Positions 42,793-53,716 are shown, numbered from the stretch's first letter. The stretch is 64,000 nucleotides of DNA from an uncultured bacterium (GCA_905216145.1 CAJMST010000006.1:1-64000); one strand, 5' to 3'. Made by a program: numbers and translations. Notes: a model not told the origin generated them from the letters alone.

Positions 42793-43518
42793 ATGGACAC
42801 CGCAACCCGCGACCGCAACATAACAACTTGGTTGGGCGATGCGCCGCAGCCGGTACGTGACACTACGAACCAGCTGCTCGAGCGCATCGCCCTTTTGCGT
42901 GCCGAGCAGACTATCTACCCGGCACAAGACGACATCCTCAATGCCCTCGCCTACACGCCGGCCGACAAGGTCAAGGTTGTCATCTTGGGTCAAGATCCCT
43001 ATCACGGACCCAACCAGGCCATGGGACTGTCGTTCTCGGTCCCAGCGACGCAAACCAAGTTGCCGCCGAGCCTGCGCAACATCTATAAGGAACTCAATGC
43101 CGATCTGGGCTACCCCATTCCCGCCACAGGAGATCTAACGCCATGGGCACAACAGGGTGTCCTGCTTCTCAACACTACGCTCACCGTGCGCGAGCATGCC
43201 GCGAACTCGCACGCCAAGCTGGGCTGGAGCACGCTCACCGACTACATTATCGAACGCTGCTGCCAGCTGCCCCAGCCGGTAGTCTTTTTGGCATGGGGCT
43301 GCTTTGCCCAGCAGATGGTCGAAGGTAAGCTCGTCGCAACTGGTGCGGGCAAGGCAACCGACAAGTTCTGCCTGGCCTCCACGCACCCCTCGCCGCTTTC
43401 GGCCAACCGTGCCACAGCAGAACTCCCCGCTTTTATGGGGTCGCGCCCCTTCTCCGCTGCCAATCGGCTACTCGAACAACACGGCTCGACCCCCGTCAAC
43501 TGGACTTGCCTCGGCTAA
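42793..43518 (+). CDS. ung: uracil-DNA glycosylase
   Basis: 241 aa family-1 enzyme. Motif A GQDPYHGPNQAMGLSFSV holds the catalytic Asp, motif B STHPSPLSANR the catalytic His. Removes uracil from DNA for base-excision repair. AAAGGAG precedes the ATG. Confidence 0.96.
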   Translation: MDTATRDRNITTWLGDAPQPVRDTTNQLLERIALLRAEQTIYPAQDDILNALAYTPADKVKVVILGQDPYHGPNQAMGLSFSVPATQTKLPPSLRNIYKELNADLGYPIPATGDLTPWAQQGVLLLNTTLTVREHAANSHAKLGWSTLTDYIIERCCQLPQPVVFLAWGCFAQQMVEGKLVATGAGKATDKFCLASTHPSPLSANRATAELPAFMGSRPFSAANRLLEQHGSTPVNWTCLG

Positions 43519-43533
43519 AAATCGATACATCAA

Positions 43534-43570
43534 AAACGCGCCCGACGGCTTTCCGTCGGGCGCGTTTCCT
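43534..43570. terminator. bidirectional terminator between ung and the SDR gene
   Basis: AAACGCGCCCGACGG and CCGTCGGGCGCGTTT form a 15-bp perfect stem with a CTTT loop. Confidence 0.92.
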
Positions 43571-44249
43571 ATTCGGGCCAAATAAATTGTGTGCGGCCGG
43601 CCTCGCCGCCATCGATCAGCAGACTCTGTCCGGTCATAAACCGGTTGGTCACGCCCACAAAGTAGATCCACTCGGCAATCTCTTGGGCGGTGGCCCAGCG
43701 TTTAAGCGGCGTGAGCTCCATAATCTGGTTCCACAGGTGCTCGTCTTCCATCACACAACGGTTGAGCGGCGTGATAACGCCACCCGGGTCCACACTGTTG
43801 GCGATGGCCTGCGGCGCCAGACGGTTTGCAAGGTTCTTGGTGTAGGCGATAACGCCACCCTTGCTGGCGGCATAGGCGGGAAACTCCGATCCCGTATGTC
43901 CGCTCGCCGACCCCACATTGACCACGGATTTGATAGCCAGTGTCGGCTTGGCGGCAAGCCCCTCCCCCACAAAGGCGTAGTGCTCGGTCACGTTGATGGT
44001 GCCACGCAGGTTGGCAGCAATATCGTCGGCCGAATCCTGCGTACCAGCAACGTTCACGATTACCTGGGGTTCAAGGTCGCCTGGAAACGAGTCAGGCTCG
44101 CGGACATCAACGATCAGATGGCGGTAGCGCTCGTGTTCGATCGCCGCCGGCAGCAGATCAAAGCCCACGACCTCGTGGCCCTCGTCCAAAAAGCGCTGCA
44201 CGCACGCGGCTCCGATACCGCCCGAAGCGCCCGTGATCAAAACCCGCAT
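43569..44249 (-). CDS. short-chain dehydrogenase/reductase
   Basis: 226 aa Rossmann oxidoreductase: nucleotide loop TGASGGIG (residues 6-13), NVAG, active-site serine region VVNVGSASG and YAASK (Tyr, Lys). Short for the family but complete. Nine bp downstream of the QueT/YhhQ-like gene on the same strand, so probably one transcript. Substrate unknown; related to 3-oxoacyl or hydroxysteroid dehydrogenases, but bile-acid activity cannot be claimed. Confidence 0.9.
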   Translation of the reverse strand: MRVLITGASGGIGAACVQRFLDEGHEVVGFDLLPAAIEHERYRHLIVDVREPDSFPGDLEPQVIVNVAGTQDSADDIAANLRGTINVTEHYAFVGEGLAAKPTLAIKSVVNVGSASGHTGSEFPAYAASKGGVIAYTKNLANRLAPQAIANSVDPGGVITPLNRCVMEDEHLWNQIMELTPLKRWATAQEIAEWIYFVGVTNRFMTGQSLLIDGGEAGRTQFIWPE

Positions 44250-44258
44250 ACTTGCTCC

Positions 44259-44981
44259 TTAGGCGGTTGCGTGGCGCTCGAGGTACTCGGAACCCACATT
44301 CTCGCGCTCCCAGCCGCGCACGACCTTGTAGCCCACGGGGCTCAGGAAGACCTCGCACAGCAGCTCGGCGACAGCGCCGGTCAGCGAACACATAAGGACC
44401 TGCACCCAGGTCCAACCAAAGAACGTGTGGCTCACCACAATGGCAAAGACCAGGTTGTCGATAAACTGGCCAACACCCGTAGACACATAGGAACGGAAGG
44501 CGAAGCTCGCAAAGTTATTCTTTTTGAGCATACGGCCGAGCGACTGGTTGAGCGTGGAGTTAACCACGGCAGAAACGAGCATTGCCAGCGAAGAGCCCAG
44601 CACCACGTACCAGGTGCCGCCGATGGTGGCGTTAAGGGCGGTGTTGACCTCGATCATGCCGGTGTCGTAGTAGGCGCCCCACATACCGGGCGTGAGCGAG
44701 CATGCCCAAAAGCACAGGCTCACGGCCAGGTTAACCAGCAGCGCGAGGATAGAGATTTTGATGGATGCCTTGGCGCCAAAGCGCTTGCAGATCATGTCCT
44801 GGCACAAAAACGAAACCCAGCTCACCACAAAGCCACAGTCGAGCGCCAGATACGGCAGGCTGATAAGCTCTTTGTTGGCCAGCAGATTCATCATGATGAC
44901 GCTCACGAAAAACAGCGAAACCGTTGCCGCGGGAATGCTCCGCAACAGGACCTTGTAGTCCTCCATGACCTTCTTGATCAT
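44259..44981 (-). CDS. VUT-family queuosine-precursor transporter (YhhQ/QueT-like)
   Basis: 240 aa, six to seven membrane segments. It belongs to the YhhQ/VUT family, members of which import queuine or preQ precursors (FFVSVIMMNLLANKELISLP; the conserved acidic C-terminal half with GAVAELLCEVFLSPVGYKV). No preQ1 riboswitch consensus was recognised upstream. Followed by the SDR gene in the same operon. AAAGGAG at 6 nt. Confidence 0.82.
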   Translation of the reverse strand: MIKKVMEDYKVLLRSIPAATVSLFFVSVIMMNLLANKELISLPYLALDCGFVVSWVSFLCQDMICKRFGAKASIKISILALLVNLAVSLCFWACSLTPGMWGAYYDTGMIEVNTALNATIGGTWYVVLGSSLAMLVSAVVNSTLNQSLGRMLKKNNFASFAFRSYVSTGVGQFIDNLVFAIVVSHTFFGWTWVQVLMCSLTGAVAELLCEVFLSPVGYKVVRGWERENVGSEYLERHATA

Positions 44982-45137
44982 TATGTACTCCTTTGGTTTT
45001 AGGTTTAACGAGCAGGATATCGGACCCGAACTGCTCGGACGCCCCGGTCTTGAGACGACGGTGGGTATGATAGCCGCTCACACGGCATCAGGCAAGTAAA
45101 TGGCGCGGCAGCCCCGCAGGGTCACCGCGCCGATGCG

Positions 45138-46751
<1,614 letters not shown>

Positions 46752-46879
46752 GCGGATCCTTTCTTGCGTTCTATATGCATTACGTCGATGTAACTGCCCT
46801 ATTGTAGCCGTGATGCGCCGTGCCAGGGCACCTATCAGGACAAATTCATCAGTCTTGCCTTGGCCGCAGTGGCAGCTTG

Positions 46880-47094
46880 TCTCGATCTGTAACATCTAGA
46901 CGGGTTTTGGGCTTCTAACTGTTACAGATTGAGACGAACGAACAGGCGGCTCGGAAAGATCTCAATCTGTAACAGTTAGACCCGATTTAACCCGCTTGCT
47001 GTTACAGATTGAGACAAACGGTTGAGTCCCTCGGCAGAATCTCAATCTGTAACACCTAGCCGCCAAAATCGACCCTTGCTGTTACAGATTGAGA
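46880..47094. repeat. 40-bp-phased array of six alternating inverted 15-mers
   Basis: TCTCAATCTGTAACA (first copy with one change) starts at 46880, 46960 and 47040; its reverse complement TGTTACAGATTGAGA starts at 46920, 47000 and 47080. All gaps are exactly 25 bp. The gaps are much less conserved than the arms; bases next to the arms (TAG/CTA) are partly conserved, making 20-nt half-sites. It fills most of the 490-bp region (46752-47241) between prfC and the GntR gene. Not a CRISPR (alternating orientation, similar gaps). Confidence 0.9.
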
Positions 47095-47163
47095 TATTAC
47101 TGAAGAGCATAGAGCATAGAGCCTCAGTGTTTTGCCTACCGACAAACAATCCCACATCTCCTC

Positions 47164-47220
47164 TTGCGCAACTGTGCATAGTGTATATATACTGTGCTTA
47201 CCGGTTATATACACGTGTAG
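47164..47220 (+). promoter_or_regulatory. promoter/operator of the GntR-ABC operon
   Basis: TTGCGC (47164) and TATACT (47188) lie 18 bp apart as -35/-10. A GTATATATAC palindrome covers the -10, and TACACGTGTA lies a few bases downstream. Both are candidates for binding by the GntR/YtrA-type regulator encoded first in the operon. Confidence 0.55.
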
Positions 47221-47241
47221 CCCATCAGCTAAGGAGCCGCT

Positions 47242-47622
47242 GTGGACATCATCCTATCCAATTCGAGCGATAAACCCATCTACGAGCAGATATCCTCGCA
47301 GGTCAAAGCCCAAATCCTTGCGGGCGCGCTTGCCCCGGGAGCCAAGCTTCCCAGCATTCGCGCGCTCGCGAGCGGCCTGGGCGTAAGCGTCATTACCACC
47401 AAGCGCGCCTACACCGATCTGGAGCAGCTCGGGTTTATCTGTACCGTGCAGGGCAAAGGTTGCTTTGTCGCCAAGGGCAACCAGGAGCTCTTGCGCGAAA
47501 GCCAGCTCTGCCATATCGAAGAACTACTTGCGCAGGCGGCAACCCAGGCCGAAACCCTGGGCGTCACACGCAACAAGCTGCACGAGATGCTCGATCTTGT
47601 AGCGCCCAAAACCATGCAGTAG
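47242..47622 (+). CDS. GntR-family regulator, YtrA subfamily
   Basis: 126 aa from GTG with AAGGAG upstream. Winged HTH PIYEQISSQVKAQILAGALAPGAKLPSIRALASGLGVS..., short C-terminal helices only, as in YtrA regulators that control adjacent ABC transporters. Followed at 23 bp by the ATPase gene. Effector unknown. Confidence 0.9.
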   Translation: MDIILSNSSDKPIYEQISSQVKAQILAGALAPGAKLPSIRALASGLGVSVITTKRAYTDLEQLGFICTVQGKGCFVAKGNQELLRESQLCHIEELLAQAATQAETLGVTRNKLHEMLDLVAPKTMQ

Positions 47623-47645
47623 CCATCTGCAAGAAAGGCTATACC

Positions 47646-48527
47646 ATGCAAAACCTGCTAGAACTCAAGGGCGCGTCGCGCCGTGTTAGCGACCGCTTTT
47701 CGCTGCGCGATGTCAGCCTTAGCGTAGAGCCCGGCCAGATCGTTGGCTTTGTGGGCGCGAATGGCGCCGGCAAAACTACGACCATTCGCGCCGCGCTTGG
47801 ACTTATAAAGCTCGATGCGGGCGAGGTGCGCCTGCTGGGACAGAAGTGTAGCGCGGGGGCATCGAACGAACTGCAGCGCAACGCCCGTTCTCGCATCGGC
47901 CTCGTGCTAGACGCCTGCCCCTTCCCTTCCACGCTCAAGGTTGCCGAGATCGAACGCGCCGTGGGGTCCGCCTACCCCACCTGGAGTCACGAAACGTTCC
48001 GCGGCCTTATTGATCGATTCAGCTTGGAGCCCAAGGCAAAGGTCAAGGCCCTCTCCCGCGGCATGGGCATGAAACTGCAGCTCGCCTGCGCGCTCAGCCA
48101 TAAAGCCGAACTGCTCATTTTGGACGAAGCCACGGCCGGTCTCGACCCCATGGCACGTGAAGAGCTACTCGACGAGCTGCTCTCCTTTGTCGCCGACGGG
48201 CAGCACGGCGTTTTGTTCTCGAGCCATATCACATCCGACCTTGAGCGCGCTGCCGATCGCGTTGTCTGCATCGATAACGGGGCGATCGTCTTTGACCTGC
48301 CGCGCGAGGACATTACCGATCTCGCCGGCATTGCCCACTGCACCCAAGCTCAGGCCGCTGAGCTTTTGGCCTGCGTCGACGGCGCCCGTGCTGCCCGCCA
48401 CACCTATAGCGTGGATGTGCTCGTGCCCAACCGACACGAAGCGCTCGAGGCCTTCCCCGAGATTCCATGCGACCGCGCAACCATTGATGACTATCTGCGC
48501 CTTACGCTGAAAGGAGCCTCCAAATGA
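47646..48527 (+). CDS. ABC transporter ATP-binding protein
   Basis: 293 aa from ATG at 47646. Walker A GANGAGKTT, signature LSRGMGMKL (in place of LSGGQ, as often in this group), Walker B LLILDEATAGLD and a C-terminal extension. It resembles YtrB and bacitracin-type export ATPases. The stop overlaps the permease start (ATGA), so coupled translation. Controlled by the upstream GntR protein. Confidence 0.92.
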   Translation: MQNLLELKGASRRVSDRFSLRDVSLSVEPGQIVGFVGANGAGKTTTIRAALGLIKLDAGEVRLLGQKCSAGASNELQRNARSRIGLVLDACPFPSTLKVAEIERAVGSAYPTWSHETFRGLIDRFSLEPKAKVKALSRGMGMKLQLACALSHKAELLILDEATAGLDPMAREELLDELLSFVADGQHGVLFSSHITSDLERAADRVVCIDNGAIVFDLPREDITDLAGIAHCTQAQAAELLACVDGARAARHTYSVDVLVPNRHEALEAFPEIPCDRATIDDYLRLTLKGASK

Positions 48528-49222
48528 AACGTGCCTTTATGTCCGAATTCGCCATCATGCGCTCATTCATCCCGAGCATTGCGGGGGTCGGATTGTTCAT
48601 CTTCGCCATTCTGACCATTGCAAACATGTCGGATGGCGATTCCGGCATGAGCGCCGGGGCCTGCGCCGTAAGCGCTATGTCGCCCATCATGGTGATGAAC
48701 TCGTTGGCCGGCTACGACAATCAAAACGGTTGGGAGCGCTACCGGGCAACACTGCCCTTCACGCGCAAAGACATCGTCTGCGCGCGCTATCTGTGCATCA
48801 TTGTTTTCTCGGCCAGTATGGCATGCGCTGCTGCGCTTTTGAATATCATTGCCCTTCCGCTCTTCAACGGCATGGGCATCTCCTCAACCGGACAGACCAT
48901 CTTTGAGATCGTGAGCGCCTCGTTCGCATCGATGCTCATCTCACTTGTGCTGGTGTTCCTAACACAGCCGCTGTTCTTTCGATTTGGGCATATGGAGGCA
49001 TTGCGCTTGTCCGTCGCTCTGTTCGCGCTGCTCGGTTGCTTCACCATGGCAATGTTGAGCTCCTCCAACTCCATCACCAACTGGCTCATGTCATTTGCCG
49101 GGGCAAATCCCGATCATGCCGTTATCGGCTGCCTATGCGCCGGCATCGCCGTCTTGGACTTCGCGCTTTTCACCCTCAGTGCCACCATCAGCACCAAGGT
49201 CTACCAAGCGCGCGACCTGTAG
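48524..49222 (+). CDS. ABC-2 type permease subunit
   Basis: 232 aa with six hydrophobic segments (AGVGLFIFAILTIANM, CAAALLNIIALPLF, FASMLISLVLVFLTQ, LRLSVALFALLGCF and others). Partner of the ATPase. The GntR-ATPase-permease set resembles ytr operons, which respond to cell-wall-active peptides in Bacillus; the function here is inferred only from order. Confidence 0.85.
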   Translation: MKRAFMSEFAIMRSFIPSIAGVGLFIFAILTIANMSDGDSGMSAGACAVSAMSPIMVMNSLAGYDNQNGWERYRATLPFTRKDIVCARYLCIIVFSASMACAAALLNIIALPLFNGMGISSTGQTIFEIVSASFASMLISLVLVFLTQPLFFRFGHMEALRLSVALFALLGCFTMAMLSSSNSITNWLMSFAGANPDHAVIGCLCAGIAVLDFALFTLSATISTKVYQARDL

Positions 49223-49290
49223 CCGCGCGCGGTATCATCGGACGTGCGTCATAGATCTGGCGCAGTCGTTCTTGGGGAGGCACCACACCC

Positions 49291-50166
49291 ATGTCATGGG
49301 TCGCTGCGGCACTAGCCTCGGCATTCTTTGCCGGCATCACATCCATTTTGTCTAAATGCGGCATCAAGCACACCGATTCCGATGTCGCTACCGCTATCCG
49401 GACCTGCGTGGTGCTCGCTTTCGCTTGGGCAATGGCGGGGATTTCCGGTTCTATTGAAACCATTGACAGCATTCCCGCCAAAGCTTGGCTCTTTCTCGCC
49501 CTCTCGGGACTTGCCACCGGCGCATCGTGGATCTGTTACTTTAAGGCCCTCAGCGTCGGCGACGTTAACAAGGTCGTACCCGTCGATAAGATGAGCACCG
49601 TGCTCGCCGCGCTTATCGCCATTGTGCTTTTTGGCGAAACAAGCAACCTGGCAGTTAGGCTCGCGGGGACCGCCGTCATCACGCTCGGCACGTTTTTGAT
49701 GATTGAGAAGAAACAGCCGGCCGGAACAAAGCAAAAACAAGACCGGGCCTGGCTCGTCTATGCGATCGGCGCCGCCGTGTTTGCGGCCTTGACCTCAGTC
49801 CTCGCCAAAATTGGCATCGAGGCAGTGGAGTCCAACCTGGCGACGGCCATCCGCACCTGTGTGGTACTCGTTATGTCGTGGGCGATCGTCGCCGCCAAGG
49901 GCAAACTGGGACAGCTCACACATATCGACCGCAGCGAACTTGCATTCCTTGCGGCATCGGGTATTGCGACCGGTGCGTCATGGCTGCTCTACTACTACGC
50001 CATTGCTGCTGGTCAAGTAAGTGTTGTGGTCCAAATCGACAAGCTCTCGATTTTCGTATCGGTGCTGTTTGCACGCCTGGCCTTTAACGAAAAGCTCTCG
50101 CGCCGCGGTATCGTCGGCCTCGTCCTCATCATTCTGGGCACCGCCACGCTGTCTATCTGGAAATAG
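49291..50166 (+). CDS. EamA/DMT-superfamily permease
   Basis: 291 aa, ten membrane segments, two clearly similar halves (for example ATAIRTCVVL occurs in both, and GLATGASW/GIATGASW). GGGGAGG about 12 nt upstream of the ATG. Third EamA gene in the window, the only one without a neighbouring LysR. Substrate unknown. Confidence 0.88.
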   Translation: MSWVAAALASAFFAGITSILSKCGIKHTDSDVATAIRTCVVLAFAWAMAGISGSIETIDSIPAKAWLFLALSGLATGASWICYFKALSVGDVNKVVPVDKMSTVLAALIAIVLFGETSNLAVRLAGTAVITLGTFLMIEKKQPAGTKQKQDRAWLVYAIGAAVFAALTSVLAKIGIEAVESNLATAIRTCVVLVMSWAIVAAKGKLGQLTHIDRSELAFLAASGIATGASWLLYYYAIAAGQVSVVVQIDKLSIFVSVLFARLAFNEKLSRRGIVGLVLIILGTATLSIWK

Positions 50167-50280
50167 CGCCGATGCCGAGTAAGGCCCAGGCCGCCCACAA
50201 ACTTGTTACAAATGACATACCCCAGCGCGGGCACATCGTTCTACAATGAAGGCGTCACGGGTCTCGGCCCAATTTCGATC

Positions 50281-50424
50281 ATCCAAAGGGATGTCTTTTT
50301 GGTCATTGTTCTTTAGGGAACGGTTAATCGCATACCAATAGGAAAACGGCCATCTTGCGGCCGTGATTTGTTGCGCCGTTCCCGCTCCATCATCTGCCAA
50401 CATTGCACCTGATAGGAAAGAACA
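50281..50424 (+). other. possible structured leader of the methyltransferase gene
   Basis: GGGAACGG (50316-50323) can pair with CCGTTCCC (50376-50383) around an inner ACGGCC/GGCCGT hairpin (50346-50351/50359-50364). A hairpin-like CCAAAGGGATGTCTTTTTGG lies before it. The region has no gene. No known riboswitch class was recognised. Confidence 0.4.
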
Positions 50425-51162
50425 ATGCAGTCTTTGGAATCTCATTCCTTCCCAAAAGCCAACAGCTTCGACACGACGCTCGTGCGCTCTAAGATCATGG
50501 GGCCCAACCCCCTCAAGCTCTGTGAAGAGTTGCTTCGCGATGCAGATATCCCCCGCGGAGCCAGCGTCTGTGACCTTGGATCGGGCACCGGCATTACCAG
50601 TGCCCTGCTCGCCCGCGAGTACGGGTTTAACACCTACGCCGTCGATCTGTGGAGTGACCCCGTCGAGAACCGAGCGTTCTTCGATTCGCTTGGCATCTCG
50701 CCTGAAACAATTCATCCCGTACAAGCCGATGCTTCGCAGGGTCTACTATTTGAGCATGCCTTTTTCGATGCGGTCGTGAGCGTCGACTCATACAACTACT
50801 TTGGCCGCGACCCTCGGTATCTGGGCGAGCGGCTGCTCCCCTACGTTAAGCAGGGTGGCATGCTTTATCTGAGCATCCCAGGCATGGTCCACGATTGCCA
50901 CGATAACCTCCCCGATTGTCTGCTCAAATCATGGACGCCCGAGCAGCTCGACTACATGCACGACATAGCCTGGTGGCATGCCATGATCGAGCCCACCCCT
51001 GGCGTCGAGATCGTTTCGATGCGCCCCATGCTCTGCACGGCAGAAGCCTGGTCTGATTGGCTTGTCTGCGACAACGAGTACGCAGCAGGCGACCGCGCCG
51101 CAGTTGACGCAGGCGCGCTCGATTACCTCAACACCATCGCAATCGAGCTGAGAAAGCTCTAA
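50425..51162 (+). CDS. class I SAM-dependent methyltransferase
   Basis: 245 aa. SAM-binding motif VCDLGSGTGITSALLA, acidic post-I loop YAVDLWSD, motif IV DAVVSVDSYNYFG. AGGAAAG before the ATG. Small-molecule methyltransferase type (UbiE/Methyltransf_11); the long structured leader suggests regulated expression. Substrate unknown. Confidence 0.85.
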   Translation: MQSLESHSFPKANSFDTTLVRSKIMGPNPLKLCEELLRDADIPRGASVCDLGSGTGITSALLAREYGFNTYAVDLWSDPVENRAFFDSLGISPETIHPVQADASQGLLFEHAFFDAVVSVDSYNYFGRDPRYLGERLLPYVKQGGMLYLSIPGMVHDCHDNLPDCLLKSWTPEQLDYMHDIAWWHAMIEPTPGVEIVSMRPMLCTAEAWSDWLVCDNEYAAGDRAAVDAGALDYLNTIAIELRKL

Positions 51163-51169
51163 ACAGCAG

Positions 51170-51208
51170 CCGCCCGAGGTCGTTTAAATACGATCTCGGG
51201 CGGTTTGT
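51170..51208 (+). terminator. terminator of the methyltransferase gene
   Basis: CCGCCCGAG and CTCGGGCGG with an extended inner CGT/ACG, followed by TTTGTT. Confidence 0.85.
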
Positions 51209-51240
51209 TAATCGAATGGTAAGCGAGTCGAAATAGACTA

Positions 51241-52542
51241 TTACTTCCGCAGCGGTTTGGGCAGCGGAATGCCCGCAGCGATAACGGCGGCGATGATCAT
51301 GCAGACGATGCCCTTGAGCGGGAAGCACATGAGCAGCAGGCCCACGACCATAACGGGCTGGCGCATAACGGCACCCATCGTCGAAGCCGTGCACACGGCG
51401 ACGCAAAAGACCGGATCGGCGCCGGTGAGGATGGCAAGGCCGTAGCCCAGGCTCACACCCGAGAAGATAACAGGGAAGAAGTGGCCGCCGCGCCAGCCCA
51501 GGTTGATGAGGGCAGGCGTCAGCATGGCTTTAACGAGGCCCGTCGTGATGAGCACGCCGGCGGGGATCGTCAGATAGGTTTCCATGAGCACGTCGGCCTG
51601 CGTCTCGCCGGCAAACATGGTGTAGGGCAGGACCGTGCCGCAGATGGCGAGTGCCAGACCGGCCAGCATGGCCTTGACGACGGGGCGGCCCCCTATGGCG
51701 TGGGCCAGCGCCTCGCTCGTGTGTTCGGAGACAAAGTAGAGCCAGCCGCAGACGGTGCCAATAAGCGCCAGGGGGATGAGCCAGGCAATTTCCAAGTTGC
51801 CCACCTCGGCAGCCTCAAACCTCGGCATGCCCATGCCGCCGCCCATAAGCTGGCCGAGCAACAGGTAGGTGCCCAGGCCGCCGGCAATCGCGATGCCATA
51901 AACCACGGTCTTTTGCGCTTTGGGCAGCTTGATGGTGATCTCGTCGGCATCGGACTCGCCATCGCCGGCGTCTTGGCCGTCGGCACTGCCGGCAAGCGGC
52001 GCCACAAAGCCAAAGACGGGCGCAGTGAAAAGTGCCGTCAAGGCAGCCTGGGTGCCCAGCAGCGTAAGCTCCCTAAACTCGGCACCAAAGCGACGCATGC
52101 GGTCGCCGACCCAGCTGCATAGACCCGCGATAACGCCGGTCAGGCCGGCCTCGGGACCAATGCTTCCGCCAAACAGCAGCGGCAGCAGCGCCGCGACCGA
52201 CAGCTTGCCCAGGTTGTCATACGGATAGCGACCGTCCTGCTTTACCTTGGCCATCACCTGGTTGAGGTCGTCGGTCTTGGTACCCGTTACCTTTTCGTAC
52301 AGGCCGATCACTAGACCACCAAGCAAGCAGACGAAAAACGGATACGGCAAAAAACCGAACGGGCCACTGGCGAGCTCGGGCGAAGCGACGCCCAGCATAT
52401 GCGGAATCTCGGTCCACAGATAGTCGATGCCGTGCTCCATCGCAAAAAAGAACAGCCAGACCGCGGCACCTGCAAACGCACCGGTCACGGCGACGCTGAC
52501 CAAGAACAGCGCACGGTTTGTAGGCTTGGCAAGTTTATCCAT
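51241..52542 (-). CDS. ClC-family chloride/fluoride channel or antiporter
   Basis: 433 aa, GGAGG before the ATG. Ion-pathway motifs GGSIGPEAG (G(K/R)EGP-like, with GSIGPE) and GWRGGHFFP (GxFxP-like) are recognisable. A charged cytoplasmic loop (AGSADGQDAGDGESDADEIT) lies mid-protein. Whether it conducts chloride, fluoride or exchanges protons is not decided; the motif variants are unlike the best-studied E. coli ClC. Confidence 0.85.
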   Translation of the reverse strand: MDKLAKPTNRALFLVSVAVTGAFAGAAVWLFFFAMEHGIDYLWTEIPHMLGVASPELASGPFGFLPYPFFVCLLGGLVIGLYEKVTGTKTDDLNQVMAKVKQDGRYPYDNLGKLSVAALLPLLFGGSIGPEAGLTGVIAGLCSWVGDRMRRFGAEFRELTLLGTQAALTALFTAPVFGFVAPLAGSADGQDAGDGESDADEITIKLPKAQKTVVYGIAIAGGLGTYLLLGQLMGGGMGMPRFEAAEVGNLEIAWLIPLALIGTVCGWLYFVSEHTSEALAHAIGGRPVVKAMLAGLALAICGTVLPYTMFAGETQADVLMETYLTIPAGVLITTGLVKAMLTPALINLGWRGGHFFPVIFSGVSLGYGLAILTGADPVFCVAVCTASTMGAVMRQPVMVVGLLLMCFPLKGIVCMIIAAVIAAGIPLPKPLRK

Positions 52543-52666
52543 CGGGTCCTCCCGTGGTCTTAATTGACATAGATAAGTTTTATTTTAGAACGGTCCCGGC
52601 GCAGATGAGCAAGCCATCCACGCCGCAAACGTCACCATTGGGCATGACGCAAGTCCCATCCAAAGC

Positions 52667-53200
52667 TCAGCCGTTGATGATCGAGGCAATCTCACTCAGC
52701 CTATCGGCAAAATAGATGCCTTGCTGGCGACGCGGGCTCGACAAGCCCTTATCGATCATGCGGCAGAGCAGTGCCTTAAGGTCGTTGTAGTAGCCATCCA
52801 AGTTGTACAGAATGCACGGTGCGTTGAGGTGCCCCAGCGATACGGCGGACATGATCTCGGAGATCTCCTCGAGCGTGCCCGTGCCGCCCGGAAAAGCGAT
52901 AAACGCGTCGCCGAGTTCAATCATCTTGGCTTTGCGCTCCGCCATATCGCTCGTCACGATCAGGTCGTCGATACCATCGTGCTGAAACTCGGCCTCGATA
53001 AAAAAGCTTGGCTCCACGCCCGTCACGTGCCCACCGGCGGCAAGCACGCTATCGGCGAGCGCACCCATCAGGCCCGACTTGGATCCGCCGTACACCAGCG
53101 CATGCCCACTGGCGCCAATCCATGCGCCAAGCTCTTGCACTGCCGGCAGAAACACCGGGTCGTTGCCGGCGCTGGCGCCCAGATATACGGTGATGTTCAA
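52667..53200 (-). CDS. LOG-family protein (nucleoside 5'-monophosphate phosphoribohydrolase)
   Basis: 177 aa lysine-decarboxylase-like Rossmann protein with YGGSKSGLMG and the diagnostic PGGTGTLEEI. LOG proteins split AMP or N6-modified AMP into base and ribose phosphate. Cytoplasmic, single gene. Confidence 0.92.
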   Translation of the reverse strand: MNITVYLGASAGNDPVFLPAVQELGAWIGASGHALVYGGSKSGLMGALADSVLAAGGHVTGVEPSFFIEAEFQHDGIDDLIVTSDMAERKAKMIELGDAFIAFPGGTGTLEEISEIMSAVSLGHLNAPCILYNLDGYYNDLKALLCRMIDKGLSSPRRQQGIYFADRLSEIASIING

Positions 53201-53236
53201 TTTCAGTCTCCCTTGCCGCCGAGCGCGGCGTTCGTT

Positions 53237-53662
53237 TTAGCGCTGACGTCGACGATACTCGCGCACGCGACGCGATAGATCGGCGAGCTCGTCGCGATCG
53301 AGTTCTTCCAGATGCTCCAGGTCGTCCATAAAGCGCGCCATAGTGTCCTTTTGACGCATCTTGATGAGCATGTTGCAGTAGTTCACCGCCACGCCCGTGA
53401 GCATGGCGATGTAGAAGATGCTGATGACGCTCAGGATGACCGTGATGGCGCGGGCAACCGGCGTTTCTGCCGGAATATCGCCAAAACCGATGGTGGACAC
53501 GGTCTCGAAGCTAAACCAGAGTCCATCGCCAAAGGTAAGGGTTGTAGGCTCGGACAGCCAGACAGCCGTTGAGCACAGCAGGTAAAAGATAAGAAACAGG
53601 CCCGTGATGCGCGCAAAGCCAGCCTGGCGCAACACGTCGGCCAGCGTCCTCAGTCTTTTCAT
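53237..53662 (-). CDS. two-TM potassium channel
   Basis: 141 aa from ATG at 53662 (AAAGGGGC upstream). TM1 ITGLFLIFYLLCSTAVWL, pore helix, selectivity filter TIGFGDI (variant of TVGYGD), TM2 VILSVISIFYIAMLTGVAV, then a charged C-terminal helix (EHLEELDRDELADLSRRV) that probably forms the tetramer coiled coil. It lacks an RCK domain. Confidence 0.88.
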   Translation of the reverse strand: MKRLRTLADVLRQAGFARITGLFLIFYLLCSTAVWLSEPTTLTFGDGLWFSFETVSTIGFGDIPAETPVARAITVILSVISIFYIAMLTGVAVNYCNMLIKMRQKDTMARFMDDLEHLEELDRDELADLSRRVREYRRRQR

Positions 53663-53716
53663 CGCAGCCCCTTTTCCCAGACGTCCAATCACGTTCGCTC
53701 GGTATTGTCGCACAAA

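Noticed and set aside
44982..45060. preQ1 riboswitch before the QueT/YhhQ-like gene
   Set aside because: No match to the class I or II consensus could be found in the short leader.
46880..47094. CRISPR array
   Set aside because: The repeated 15-mers alternate in orientation, the gaps are similar to each other, and no cas genes are present.
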